Positions 55,401 through 61,719 of a DNA stretch of 64,000 bases are shown here, in pieces. The notes below the pieces were generated by a model that saw only the letters and a list, made by a program, of their open reading frames with translations, made no database searches and was not told the origin of the DNA. Origin of the DNA: Alentia gelatinosa. Taxonomy: Eukaryota > Annelida > Polychaeta > Phyllodocida > Polynoidae. Location: assembly GCA_950022655.1 (NCBI GenBank), contig OX465592.1, positions 6,542,044 to 6,606,043 on the forward strand. The letters are read 5' to 3'. Position 1 is the first letter of the stretch. The number at the start of each line of letters is the position of its first letter. A program made the translations under genes and the position numbers.

Positions 55401-55989
55401 ATTTCTACAAGATTCAAACTCGATGCGATATGAGCTATGACTCTAAACCTTCAAAAGTTTCCTCTATAGTATGAAGTATATAGTTAAGTCTATACATGCA
55501 CCTAGTAGTATATATATATATATATGTATATATGTATATATATATATATACCAGTCATTGTAGCGTGACACTAACATTAAATAGAGCAAAGTTTATGTAT
55601 TCTTATATGCAATGCAAGCTGAAAGTAGGTCAATTATTACCATGAACATAATAACAATACTATCGCCTAGAATACCCTAGAGTGAAGACCCTGTCTTATC
55701 AACTTTCACTTTCTAATCTCCGCCCATTCAAATTCTTCACATGAAATATGCCCACTAATTATTAGTTACCTTTAAGTAATAACCCCAAGGAATCACTAAG
55801 AGATATTCAAGTCTCGACAATTGATGCCATTGCCAATGGAATATTCCTATTTTTTATTCAAAGCTTTGTAAGCAACTACATTATACAAACCCCGCTTGAC
55901 ATAATTGCACTACACTTATGTCATTATATACGATTATAAGAAACAGGAGGCGGTCCCTTACCATTCAGGGTTAATCCATTGGCCGCCAT
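40307..55989 (-). CDS. PLP-dependent acidic amino acid decarboxylase, CSAD/GADL1-like (12 coding exons, 512 aa)
   Basis: Such enzymes remove the alpha-carboxyl of cysteine sulfinate (to hypotaurine), aspartate (to beta-alanine) or glutamate (to GABA) in the cytosol, using pyridoxal phosphate. Twelve coding exons join in phase through GT/AG junctions into 1,539 nt. The length matches the family (about 490-590 aa). Visible landmarks are [13 protein letters not shown] (about 166-178), SHYSMKKA with the PLP-stacking His (about 211), HVDSCWGGG with the cofactor Asp (about 293), the Schiff-base Lys 325 in [11 protein letters not shown], the mobile-loop segment [18 protein letters not shown], and the C-terminal FFRMVV Arg (about 485). 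IPPSLR, KERMM, NLARY and DKFYDV favour CSAD/GADL1 over GAD1/GAD2. The start ATG (AAAATGGCGG) lies in exon 2 behind a non-coding exon. Substrate choice cannot be fixed from sequence. Confidence 0.93.
40850..41965. repeat. Diverged direct duplication flanking the TIR element
   Basis: CTAGCTGATCTTCC-ACTACCAGAGTC, CTGCTGGAAGA-TGAATCATTCT, CAGATCTTTTGTC and GGTTGGAGATTGTAGTACTC occur in the same order at 40,885-41,020 and 41,828-41,960. The two copies bracket the 575-bp element within intron 12. Confidence 0.7.
41194..41768. mobile_element. TIR element in intron 12, GGGGGCCGTTTCACTAG, 575 bp
   Basis: The 17-bp terminus GGGGGCCGTTTCACTAG at 41,194-41,210 has its exact inverse at 41,752-41,768. The outermost CAGGGGG resembles hAT-type ends, but no 8-bp duplication is visible. 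The interior repeats TTTCACTAGAAA-type and CACTGTTG phrases and is non-coding. Its flanks (40,850-41,010 and 41,805-41,965) are themselves a diverged direct duplication. Confidence 0.75.
42685..42774 (-). CDS. Decarboxylase exon 12
   Basis: Thirty codons in phase 0, residues about 426-455, including [13 protein letters not shown]. The acceptor is CTTTGCAG and the donor is AAG/GTCAGT. Repeats with TTTGGCTCCC and AGCAGGTTCA lie just 3' in the intron, with relatives near 42,270-42,350 and 54,220-54,285. Confidence 0.93.
42835..43600. repeat. Dispersed repeats in intron 11
   Basis: Positions 42,840-43,200 contain two diverged copies of CTTCCCATAGAAGT-AGCATGGTGACAT and are related in inverse orientation to 58,130-58,470. 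Positions 43,330-43,600 are the inverse of the 8.7 and 26.0 kb repeat. Confidence 0.6.
43628..43679 (-). CDS. Decarboxylase exon 11 (52 bp)
   Basis: A small exon, residues about 408-425, [17 protein letters not shown]. It completes a Gln codon split with exon 10 (CA|G). The donor is GAG/GTAAGAG. Confidence 0.9.
43770..43900. repeat. Palindrome in intron 10, GTGTGTCTGAATG-type arms
   Basis: The arms are TTAGTGTGCCTGAAGGGAAT...GGTCGGAAATATT and AATATATTTCCAGCCAAAAC...GGAATTCAGACATACTCAC, with apex ACTGAGTTCGAAGAACAAGGAG. The same arms make the palindrome at 49,740-49,905. Confidence 0.65.
44192..44600. mobile_element. TTTATCTCACCC block flanked by two palindromes, copy 2
   Basis: The left palindrome (44,192-44,305, GGTCAAAGTC / GACTTTGACC type arms) leads into TTTATCTCACCC. 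The block ends GGGGTAAGATAAAT (44,431-44,444) and is followed at once by a second palindrome (44,450-44,600). That second one has arms ACCATGATTTGGAT-GCCGTATTCTCC-GTAGTTGAC and inverse, and apex ACTCTGAGAGGTAGCGAGGAGT. The right palindrome has the arms of 27,755-27,880. Confidence 0.75.
44843..45121 (-). CDS. Decarboxylase exon 10 (PLP lysine exon)
   Basis: Residues about 315-408. It holds [12 protein letters not shown] with the Schiff-base Lys, CCAFL, the substrate-loop segment [18 protein letters not shown], and [13 protein letters not shown]. The Pro usual before His-Lys is Ala here. The donor is CACA/GTAAGC and the acceptor is TTGGCAG. Confidence 0.95.
45327..45592. mobile_element. Compound palindrome + TTTATCTCACCCC-class block, copy 3
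   Basis: It starts TTAAAGAAGAAACCAACAAG. The arms are TTTTGATCAATGCTG and a shortened inverse, with a degenerate apex (ACAAAGTGACAGGCAAGTGAA). The block ends GGGGTGAGATAA. It splits the surrounding minisatellite. Confidence 0.75.
45695..45735 (-). pseudogene. Duplicated 3' end of exon 9 with splice donor
   Basis: The minus-strand sequence encodes HKMAGIDR and is followed by GTAACACACC, nearly the same as the real exon 9 end at 45,901-45,936 ([18 protein letters not shown]). It lies about 203 bp downstream in the transcript, inside the minisatellite, and has no acceptor or upstream exon part. Confidence 0.75.
45910..46091 (-). CDS. Decarboxylase exon 9
   Basis: Residues about 255-315. It includes [14 protein letters not shown], the cofactor-binding HVDSCWGGG, and [13 protein letters not shown]. 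The acceptor is TGTCTCAG and the donor is AAAG/GTAACA. The usual HVDAAWGG appears as HVDSCWGG. Confidence 0.95.
46190..46535. mobile_element. Large palindrome + TTATTATTATACACC block (intron 8)
   Basis: The palindrome (about 46,190-46,388) has arms GTGGACGAAACG...GGTCAGTC-TC-ATATCATACTGCC and their inverse, with an apex around the short phrases CTGACGCCATAGGCGGAAG and CGGACTTG. A block bounded by TTATTATTATACACCTT (46,389) and AGGTATATAATAATA (about 46,520-46,534) follows. The same palindrome, in the opposite orientation, lies at 49,096-49,255. Confidence 0.75.
46590..46790. repeat. Partial TTATTATCCACCT-class element, inverse orientation
   Basis: GTATGCTC, ACACATGGGCTGC-type sequence and GTTTTCTATGGACACTTTGTATTAGGT are the inverse of the element ends at 4,735 and 53,465. 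The terminal TTATCC is lost. Confidence 0.55.
46895..47029 (-). CDS. Decarboxylase exon 8
   Basis: Forty-five codons in phase 0, residues about 210-254. It starts [15 protein letters not shown], with the His that stacks on the PLP ring, and ends AIQKAKDD. The acceptor GTTGACAG forms part of the tandem array at 47,030-47,390. The donor is GAT/GTAAGT. Confidence 0.95.
47030..47390. repeat. 40-bp tandem repeat carrying splice-acceptor-like sequence
   Basis: About nine units of CTGTCAATACAGAGAAAAGGTGGATTCTTACTATATTTA. On the gene strand each reads GTAAGAATCCACCTTTTCTCTGTATTGACAG, that is a donor-like GTAAGA followed by a pyrimidine-rich stretch and CAG. The unit nearest the exon supplies the real acceptor of exon 8. 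Confidence 0.85.
47395..47943. mobile_element. Two adjacent TTATCCTACCCC compound elements (intron 7)
   Basis: The first (about 47,395-47,663) has a partial palindrome with TCTAACTCCTCTTCGACTCGTGAGATTA, then a block ATTATCCTACCCC...GGGGTAGGATAAT. The second (47,664-47,943) has a full palindrome, arms GACGTCACAAGTTTGAGTCTGAG / CTCAAACTCAAACGAGTGGCGTC, with apex CACGAGTCGAAGACGAGTGAC, then a block TTTTATCCTACCCC...GGGGTAGGATAAAA. Confidence 0.75.
47973..48085 (-). CDS. Decarboxylase exon 7
   Basis: Residues about 172-209, [20 protein letters not shown] to LFTSAQ. The acceptor is TCTCACCAG and the donor is CAG/GTAAAT. NLARY at this place is typical of CSAD and GADL1. Confidence 0.93.
48769..48875 (-). 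CDS. Decarboxylase exon 6
   Basis: Residues about 136-172. It starts [20 protein letters not shown] and ends AGDGIFCPG. The acceptor is AAATTTCAG and the donor is CCAG/GTATAA. Confidence 0.93.
48950..49590. mobile_element. Chain of TATTATTATATACCT blocks and palindromes (intron 5)
   Basis: The order is block (48,950-49,095), palindrome (49,096-49,255; arms TCGTCGATATCATACTGCC / GGCAGTATGATATCGATGAC, apex TTCCGCCTATGGTGTCA), block (about 49,240-49,420), palindrome (about 49,425-49,590). The last has arms GAAAACGTAGTGATTGAGCCC...TTTGATGCA and inverse, apex CCCTTCGCCTACGGCGTCAGG. The last arm ends with TATTATATACCC, a lone terminus. Confidence 0.75.
49735..49935. repeat. Palindrome, apex CACCTCGTTCTTTTAACTCGGTG
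   Basis: The arms are GTGTATCTGAATTCCATCTGA...AATATTTTGATTGG and CGACCAAAATATATC...GAATAAATTCCATTCAGACACAC. The apex again follows the CCTCG...CGG scheme. The arms match the palindrome at 43,770-43,900. Confidence 0.65.
50340..50760. mobile_element. Palindrome between a TTATCC-class and a TTATCTC-class block
   Basis: Block TTTATCCTGCCC...GGGTAGGATAAA (about 50,333-50,461) is followed by a palindrome (about 50,463-50,610). Its arms are TCATATGATTTTTTATATGGCAT and inverse, with apex GATATCACTCAGCTCCGCTTTGTGATATC. Then a second block opens with TTATCTCACCCC (about 50,625) and ends near GGGTGACACAAA. One palindrome thus lies between two terminal classes. Confidence 0.7.
51137..51355. mobile_element. 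MITE, TIR GGGCCCGTTCAATAATCTAGG, about 219 bp
   Basis: The left GGGCCCGTTCAATAATCTAGG and the right CCTAGATTATTCAACAGGCCC are inverses. Similarity continues through CGTACATG and ATGTATG to about 45 bp. Partial ends occur at 6,208, 37,902 and 57,640. A second copy with a longer, different interior is at 62,147-62,598. Confidence 0.8.
51819..51909 (-). CDS. Decarboxylase exon 5
   Basis: Residues about 106-136, [20 protein letters not shown] to MNGSQ. Acceptor TTTGTAG, donor GCCA/GTACGT. The split Gln codon joins SQ to YTYEV of exon 6, as in CSAD. Confidence 0.93.
51985..52307. mobile_element. Palindrome + TATTATTATATACCT block (intron 4)
   Basis: The palindrome (about 51,985-52,160) has inner arms TGATCACATACAT / GTATATGATCA and apex CCGATGCCGTAGGCAGAGAA. 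The block is bounded by TATTATTATATACCT (about 52,161) and AGGTATATAATAAT (about 52,294-52,307) and contains TACGTCACAGTGTGGCGTA, a further small palindrome. Confidence 0.7.
52890..53020 (-). CDS. Decarboxylase exon 4
   Basis: Residues about 62-106, starting [20 protein letters not shown] and ending IKYSVKT. Acceptor CTCCTGCAG, donor ACCA/GTGAGC. The Cys before KVVEF is split with exon 3 (TG|T). Confidence 0.93.
53463..53880. mobile_element. Compound palindrome, TTATTATCCACCT class, copy 2 (intron 3)
   Basis: The left end is duplicated (CACCTAATACAAAGTGTCC twice). The block runs to GGAGGATAATAAA (53,720-53,732). The palindrome (about 53,738-53,880) has arms GACTGGTTTCAGATAAAAGTGG...GTTGACTCT and inverse, and apex ATATCCTTGCACGCGCTCGGATAT. 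The order of parts is that of 4,726-5,045. Confidence 0.75.
54411..54567 (-). CDS. Decarboxylase exon 3 (with SNGH repeats)
   Basis: Residues about 10-62. It encodes VNGA, then four SNGH units (about residues 15-30, DNA unit GGCCACAGCAAC), then a start-of-fold helix [15 protein letters not shown]. Acceptor CTTTTCAG, donor ACTG/GTCAGT. The tetrapeptide array lies in the variable N-terminal region of the family. Confidence 0.92.
54646..54987. mobile_element. Compound palindrome + TTTATCTCACCCC block, copy 4 (intron 2)
   Basis: The palindrome (54,646-54,805) has arms TAGAACTGCATTGAGAATTGTATGAAT...CAATACT and inverse, with the exact apex GAGGCGAAGCCGAGTGA at 54,714-54,730. The block runs from TTTATCTCACCCC to GGGGTGAGATAAAT (about 54,974-54,987), with TAAACTTGTACC inside its right end. 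It is related to the reverse copy 60,083-60,428 and to 62,982-63,346. Confidence 0.82.
55201..55440. mobile_element. TTTATCTCACCC block + palindrome, reverse order (intron 2)
   Basis: The block runs from TTTATCTCACCC (55,201) with inverse subterminal motif CATAGGCTTAACATTGGG to GGGTGAGATAAAT (about 55,333-55,345). The palindrome (about 55,350-55,435) has apex CACGTGGCTTCGCCTTGTG and the arms of the element at 4,931-5,045, which carries another terminal class. Confidence 0.75.
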
Positions 55990-56009
55990 TTTGTACGCAC
56001 TTTCTGCAC
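55962..56009 (-). CDS. Decarboxylase exon 2 (start codon)
   Basis: The acceptor is TTTTTCCATTACAG. Twenty nt of 5' leader precede ATG at 55,989, in context AAAATGGCGG. It encodes MAANGLTLN, donor AATG/GTAAGG. I chose this start because no in-frame upstream ATG is in the exon and because the splice to exon 3 keeps the frame open. Confidence 0.85.
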
Positions 56010-56109
56010 CTGTAATGGAAAAATTTTCAGTTGAGTACTTAAGTCCACCTGCGGAAAACACCAGGCCATGAGCCGGGCCTCTGTGCTCACCGTATTTGGC
56101 AGACTACCA

Positions 56110-56334
56110 GACAAGTCAAGGCAGGACAGAGAAGGAGGGGGAGAGACAGAGGAGAGAGAAGAGAGACAGACAAGAGAGACAGGGGGGAGAGACATGTGGA
56201 GACAGAGAGACAGGGGGAGAGAGCGACAGAGAGGGAGAGAGGGGGAGAGGGAGAGGGAGAGAGAGAGAGGGAGAGAGGGCAGACAGACAGAGAGACATGA
56301 GGAGAGATATAGGGAGACAGAGAGACGGGGGGAG

Positions 56335-56370
<36 letters not shown>

Positions 56371-56935
56371 CGGGGGGGGGGAGAGGGAGAGAGAGACAGA
56401 GGGAGAGACAGAGGGAGAGACAGAGGGAGAGAGGAGAGACAGAAAAAAGAGACAGGGGGAGAGAGACAGAGGGAGACAGAGACAGGGGGAGAGAGCAACA
56501 GAGAGGGAGGGACACAGAAGAAGGGGTAAAGAGATAGAGGGAGAGAGGGAGACAGAAAGGTAAAGAGATAGAGATAAAGAGATAGAGGAAGAGAGGCAGA
56601 GAGAGAGAGAGAGAGACAGAAAGAGAGAGAGGGAGAGAGAGGGGGCAGACAGTGGGCGATAGAGACAGAGAAGGAGAAAGAAATAGGGAGACAGAGAGAG
56701 GCAGAGAAGAGGAGAGGGAGGGTGACAGAGGGAGACAGACAGAGGGAGGGAGAGAGAGGTAGAGGGTAAAGGAACAGAGGGAGAGAGAGACAGACAGAGA
56801 GGGAGACAGAGAGAGACAGACAGAGGGAGAGAGATATAAGAGCGATAAGAAGTGGCAGAGAAAGAAGGGAGAAGGAGAGAGAGGAAAAATAGGGAGAGAG
56901 AGAGAAGGTAGAGGGGACGGGGAGAGGGAGAGGTA
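56110..56935. repeat. 820-bp polypurine tract in intron 1
   Basis: GAGAGA/GGGAGA/GACAGA repeats with few pyrimidines on the plus strand. The gene strand is therefore CT-rich. It ends about 100 bp upstream of the exon 2 acceptor. Open frames of up to 327 codons on either strand result from composition. Confidence 0.92.
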
Positions 56936-57379
56936 ATAGGTCAATATATTTCAAAACACCTGTTTAAAGGAAAGAAGGCCAAGCCACGAATTAGAGCAGC
57001 GGTAATTGAGATCCTGGGCTTAAGACAAAAATACAATGATTTACACCCAGTATAGTTGAAGTGGAGCACACCTCCTATCAAGTCTAACATCATGAAAATG
57101 AGTCTTAGCCTTGTTACGGTCTCCAGTCGGCCCACTTTACCGTTACATGTTACTAATACGAGTAAGAATAAACTTGACTTTTTCCAATGCTGGTTTTCTA
57201 AGAAGGTTAGGTCAACATTGAAGGAACAAATCTCAACATATCCCGCTGTAAAAAGGCCATCTAGTGAGAAGACTGTTAGGGACTGTGTCCTTTCCAGAAA
57301 GCAGTCCAATAATCTGCTAAAATAGTCCCCAATGATCTGAACCACCATGATCGATGTTTACCGGGAACGAAACTCCTAC

Positions 57380-57500
57380 CGAATGGGGCTTCCTGATTGG
57401 CTGAGATTGGGGCCTCACTTCCAATGGAGCCTCCTGATTGGCTGAAATTGGGTGCTCATTTCCAATGGAGCCTTCCGATTGGTTAAGATTGGCGACCAAT
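57380..57500. repeat. Three-copy 58-bp repeat with CCAAT-type boxes
   Basis: Three units of TTCCNATTGGCTGAGATTGG-type sequence, each with the inverse CCAAT motif (ATTGG) twice. They are followed by GAACGAAACTCC or TCCAATGGAGCC phrases. They lie within intron 1. Confidence 0.7.
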
Positions 57501-57894
57501 CTGGGAACAAGTAAGAAATATAGATCCGGTCCACAGTGGCCCGAATAGGATGGCCGTAGGGCAAAGAGTTTCTAAGTGCCAGGCCCTCACGTCTCAATTC
57601 TGTGATGGGAGGGACCTTGAGGGGTCATTATTCAGGGGTCCGTTTAATAATCTAAGCTTGTACATGAAAACCCTTTTCTGCACCTCATACAAGGCTCTGG
57701 CTAGGCCGTGGGTGATAGGCCTTAAAAGACTTTCATGCAAAGTTTAATAACTTCTGTTCTATTCATGATATCAGGAAACCGATTTCTGATCTATAATCGC
57801 CCCAATCTCCCCCACAAATCGCTGTATAATACTCGTATATCTAACAGACAGATACACATTAACGCCAATGAAGTAGCCATCAGAGAATCGGAAA

Positions 57895-58075
57895 CAGTCG
57901 GTGAAGAGCGTACAGCGACAAGATTAAGGTCGGGCAGAGTCGGTCATTACCCCCTTGCTAGTAATGGCCGATCCGATTATAATCGGGTCTGTCAAATGCG
58001 ACATGATTCTGACCGACCCGTTGGGCAAAGGTGTGATCGGGAACAATCGGTGTGTCGCTGTTTTATAGGCTTAAA
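57895..58075. mobile_element. Palindromic GTCGGGTCGG element, copy 1
   Basis: CAGTCGGTGAAG-CGTACAGCGAC, GTCGGGCAGAGTCGGTCATTACCCCC and their inverses form a palindrome-rich element that ends TGTCGCTGTTTTATAGGC. A close copy is at 61,500-61,690. Confidence 0.7.
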
Positions 58076-58762
58076 GACAAATGCTGGTAGTTGGGTGATT
58101 TCTAAATTCTATTAAGTTCTGCAAATAACTCAGTATAATATAATTCCATATATCAGCAATTAGAAAATGCCAAGAAAATGGCATGTCACCATGCTAACTT
58201 CTTTGGGAGGGCCACCTGGTGTCTATGGGAAAATGCAATATTTTGACTTTGTTGCTAAATGACACTGATGTTCTATTGCTATCTTCAAATAATTCTGGAT
58301 TATGATAGTTGGGAACATGTTAAAATGAGAAATGCTAAAAAAGATATCATATCACCATGGTAATTTCTATGGGAAGGCCATCTGAAGAAGGTTAGTGCTT
58401 ATGTATTGGTGTCTATAGGACAATGCTACATTTTCATGAAACCAGATGGCAGCACCAGTGTTAATTGAGTAGAAACAGGGGGCGCTTCGATACCTACCCG
58501 CATTTGTCTTTAAGTTCAATACCAGTGAGCCTTTTCATCGTGACCTCCACTAGCATGGACGACCTTGAGCATCTGGTTAGTTCCCATAAAGTAGAGGCGA
58601 TATTAAGTCCTTTTATCGGATCTAAGAGCTATACTATGCATTGTTGGGAAGTTATTTTGAAGGTCCCTGTGTTGGATCTCTGCTATCCCTCCAAGCTGTC
58701 TATATAAAGATCCTAGAGTAGACAGTCTGTAGCCGGGTATGGTGAGGGTGGGTGTTGAGTAC

Positions 58763-59046
58763 TAAGAAGGAAATTGATGAGTGTTCAGTCTGTGTCCTCG
58801 TTCGCCATCAAGTTTGGAGTGCGCAGTAATATGAACGAGGCGATAGCCGAGTGAATATTCTGAAGCACTCCAGACTAGATAGCGAATAGGGACTCAGACC
58901 AAGCACGAATATGTTTCTGATTTTATCTTAGCATGGAAATGTTTATCTCTTTATCATCGGTTGAGAACGAGTTACCGTTCTCGCAAGCCTGTTGAGAACG
59001 AGTTCGTACTGTTAAGCCTATGGACGTTTATGCAAGGCTAAGATAA
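58763..59046. mobile_element. Compound palindrome + block, TTATCT class, copy 6
   Basis: The palindrome (58,763-58,922) has arms ATTGATGAGTGTTCAGTCTGTGTCC / GGGACTCAGACCAAGCACGAAT, with apex GAGGCGATAGCCGAGTGA. The block is degenerate (TTTTATCTTAGC...GGCTAAGATAA), with TGTTAAGCCTATGGACGTTTA inside the right end. The next element starts directly at 59,047. Confidence 0.75.
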
Positions 59047-59341
59047 TAAAGAAGAAACCAACAAGTTTGGATCAATGTCGTTATTCTCCACGGGTAAGAT
59101 GCGGAGTGATATGAAGGAAGCGATAGCCGAGTGAATATCACATAGTGTTCAAATGAATTACAGAATGACTTCTTTGACCAAAACGAGTTGCTTTCTGTAT
59201 TTATCTCACCCCTGTACACACCTAAAGAAAGGACAATACACAGGATATAGACCATGGAGAACGGACTGCAATACTTGTAGGGGCATGGAGAACGAGTTCC
59301 CAATGTTAAGCCGATGGACATTTATTCCAGGGGTGAGATAA
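59047..59341. mobile_element. Compound palindrome + TTTATCTCACCCC block, copy 7
   Basis: It starts TAAAGAAGAAACCAACAAG. The arms are GATCAATGTCGTTATTC and inverse, with apex AGGAAGCGATAGCCGAGTGA. The block runs from TTTATCTCACCCC to GGGGTGAGATAA (59,341), with AATGTTAAGCCGATGG. It stands head to tail with the previous element. Confidence 0.82.
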
Positions 59342-60082
59342 CTATTCTGCATGTGCCTGGTGCAGCTGTCTATTATTAATATGACATATTGAATGGTAGC
59401 ATCGTCAATTGGTAATGATTGCTATTGATCGTTCTATATGCATTAGTAACATATGTAATAAAGGCGGTTTCCTCTATAAGGCAAGGAGTGAGACATGCGT
59501 TTCCCGATGTATACCTGCTATATTAAAATATTATGATTCTGGTCGGATATGGATGATAAAAGAAATAGCTTTTCATGCACTACTTAGCACGCCAGGGAGT
59601 CTTTTTCGGTTCTCTATTCAGTAGCGATCTGTAGCCTCTATAGGTCGAGTATGGAGACTCCATATTAGATTGATAATAAATTATATTATACTGTATCGTC
59701 TCCAGCCGTAAAGCCCTGTCTGTCCTCCACCTGCTTGACTTCGTTTGATTCTAGGTACCCAGGTACGTTGTTAGGTTGTTTGGGCTAGACAATGAAAACC
59801 AGCTATCCAGTTACATAGGTGATGTCATAAGCCCTCTATATTGACAAAATACGCAAAATGAAAATTGGAAATCAAATGTACTTTATTGTCAATAAAGAAA
59901 TCATGAAAAAAAAAAGAAAAAAAAAAAGAACGGTTGCTTTGCATATCTCTATTATCCTCTTAATGCTGCTAGAAAATGTTAAAAGATATTTTTTTTGTGT
60001 CTAGAAAGCCCAAGATAAGATCAATTGTTCAAACTACAATTACTTCTAGAAACCAACACCCTCTGAAGGCATGACAATCAGT

Positions 60083-60428
60083 TTTATCTGACACCTGGTA
60101 CAAGTTTAGCCATAGAAATAACATTAGGAAAAAATACTCAACGATCACCCCCGTAAAGTCACAATACTACGCCACGGCCGTGGCGTAGTGAATGTGAGAT
60201 GACGTCATATGGATTTGCTAAGTATATTCTAATTATTCTGATATTCTGATGCTATTTAATGTCATAGAAAGGGGTGAGATAAATCCAGAACCGCACTCGA
60301 ATCATAAAATACACAATATTACACCTGTTTGGATGTGCCATAATTGTCACTCTGCTTTGCCTCGATGAATATTGGGACACATCCAACCTCGTGGTGTATT
60401 TATACGATTCTCGATGCAGTTCTATACT
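60083..60428. mobile_element. Compound element, TTTATCTCACCCC class, copy 8 (reverse)
   Basis: Read in reverse, the palindrome arm TATAGAACTGCATCGAGAATCGTATAAAT and its inverse surround the apex GAGGCAAAGCAGAGTGAC. The block follows, bounded on the plus strand by TTTTATCTGACACC (60,083) and GGGGTGAGATAAAT (about 60,271-60,284). It is the inverse of 54,646-54,987. Confidence 0.78.
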
Positions 60429-60485
60429 AGGAGCAAAAAGTAGGTTCATCATAGATGAATGAGCGTACAATTATAAACGTATAAC

Positions 60486-60823
60486 AAATAAAAGGTCTGA
60501 GTTAGATTTAGCCTATGGATAGTTTTCTACAACCCACTTGCACCCAGTCAACTTGTCATTTCTCTAACTGCCTGAATCTAGGATCAAAACATATCAAAAA
60601 CAGTGGGTCAATGAGGTATTTCGGTCTTGAGTGATTGGTCCTTGTCAGCTGGGCACACTTCTAAGACCCTGAGACACTGGCTCCCTGCTGTGTTCTCACT
60701 ATGACAGTGAACAGCATTTAGATAGTAAAGGGATAGTTTTCTGGAAGCAAACTGAAAGTTCAATGTGACCACTCTAACCCTCTATGCTCTAGATGATGTA
60801 TATAGGCGTGCAAGCACGCTCTA
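60486..60823. repeat. Dispersed repeat shared with 24,951-25,276
   Basis: See the copy at 24,951. The two agree in order and orientation, with scattered differences. Confidence 0.75.
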
Positions 60824-60880
60824 ATAAGTATGAGTTAACATTGAACTGCTATAAGGAAATAAGAAGGCAGGCGAACTTAC

Positions 60881-60935
60881 CAGAATCCTCAGAAGCGTCG
60901 AGAGAATGTCAAACAAACAACACTGAACGCCGACT
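60881..60935 (-). other. Decarboxylase exon 1 (non-coding, inferred)
   Basis: About 55 nt from a predicted initiator A at 60,935 to a strong donor CTG/GTAAGTTCG at 60,881/60,880. It contains no ATG that leads into a useful frame. The link to exon 2 (intron of 4.87 kb) is inferred from position, the strong splice signals and the promoter upstream. Confidence 0.6.
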
Positions 60936-60964
60936 GAGCCTTCTTTGTTGAGGTAACTTTTATA
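60932..60964 (-). promoter_or_regulatory. TATA box and initiator of the decarboxylase gene
   Basis: TATAAAAG (60,957-60,964 on the minus strand) lies 29 bp upstream of the A in CTCAGTC (60,932-60,938), which fits the initiator consensus. The spacing is right for RNA polymerase II. A GC-rich stretch (GGCTGGGACCGGCGG) precedes the TATA box. Confidence 0.7.
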
Positions 60965-61156
60965 TCCGCCGGTCCCAGCCACGACCCCGACCCAAGCTGA
61001 CGTTTAAAACCAGCTCAGAAACTCCGGAATAGGAATTTTCCTATCGCGTGAGATGCGAGTAGATATATTTGCATCTCATTATCGAAGCGCTTCCCTTGGG
61101 TACTCACACACCGAGAAAAGGCAGTGTAGGCCACTGAATCTAAATACAATAAAGCC

Positions 61157-61240
61157 CATAAGACAGCGACATTTTCCTCAGATTCTCCCCGATCCGATCA
61201 CCGATTATAATCGGGAACAAGAATGTCGCTGTCTTATACC
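61157..61240. mobile_element. 84-bp palindromic element, TIR ATAAGACAGCGACATT
   Basis: The left ATAAGACAGCGACATT and right AATGTCGCTGTCTTAT are exact inverses. The interior contains CCGATTATAATCGG, a further palindrome. It is related to the GTCGGG elements on either side. Confidence 0.8.
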
Positions 61241-61499
61241 CTTTGCCGATCACACATCTCCACTTTATGACCTTGTACAGCGAACCGATTGAGATCAAAG
61301 AGAACCGCCGGGACCTGAGCCGGGGTGAGCCACGGGACGCTGGTGTGGAATCATAGAAAAGTTTGATAACTTTGGATCTAATTATGATATTCGGAAGCAG
61401 TTTTCAGATTCATTATCACCTCTATTTCCCCTACAAATCGGCATAAGGCACTTGTAAATCGGACTAGAGGATAGGTAACATCGATGTTCAAATGGCTTT

Positions 61500-61690
61500 C
61501 TCAGAATCGGGAACAGTCGGTGAAGTGCGTACAGCGACACCATTATGGTCGGGCAGAGTCGGTCATTACCCCCACGCTAGTAATGCCCGACCCGACTAAA
61601 ATCGGGTCTGTGAAGTGCGGACAGCGACCCGATTCTGACCGACCCGACGGATTCGTCGGGCAAAGGCGTAATCGGGTCGCTGTCTTACCT
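61500..61690. mobile_element. Palindromic GTCGGGTCGG element, copy 2
   Basis: CAGTCGGTGAAGTGCGTACAGCGAC at the left, GGGTCGCTGTCTTACC at the right. The interior has CATTACCCCCACGCTAGTAATG and several GGTCGGGTCGG inverses. It is homologous with 57,895-58,075. Confidence 0.7.
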
Positions 61691-61719
61691 AAGATCCCCT
61701 CTACTTGATCGGCCAGGGT

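Noticed and set aside
40307..55989. GAD1/GAD2 (glutamate decarboxylase) as the name for the gene
   Set aside because: The long GAD-specific N-terminus is lacking and the diagnostic segments match CSAD/GADL1 better. Glutamate activity is still possible.
55971..56954. Open frames of 327, 285, 155 and 153 codons on both strands
   Set aside because: They lie in the polypurine tract and encode only Ser/Leu/Pro or Arg/Glu runs. They exist on both strands at once and are compositional.
56941..57348. 135-codon minus-strand frame and an 89-codon plus-strand frame
   Set aside because: They overlap each other on opposite strands, neither has a recognisable motif, and both lie in intron 1. Possibly an old repeat, but unsupported.
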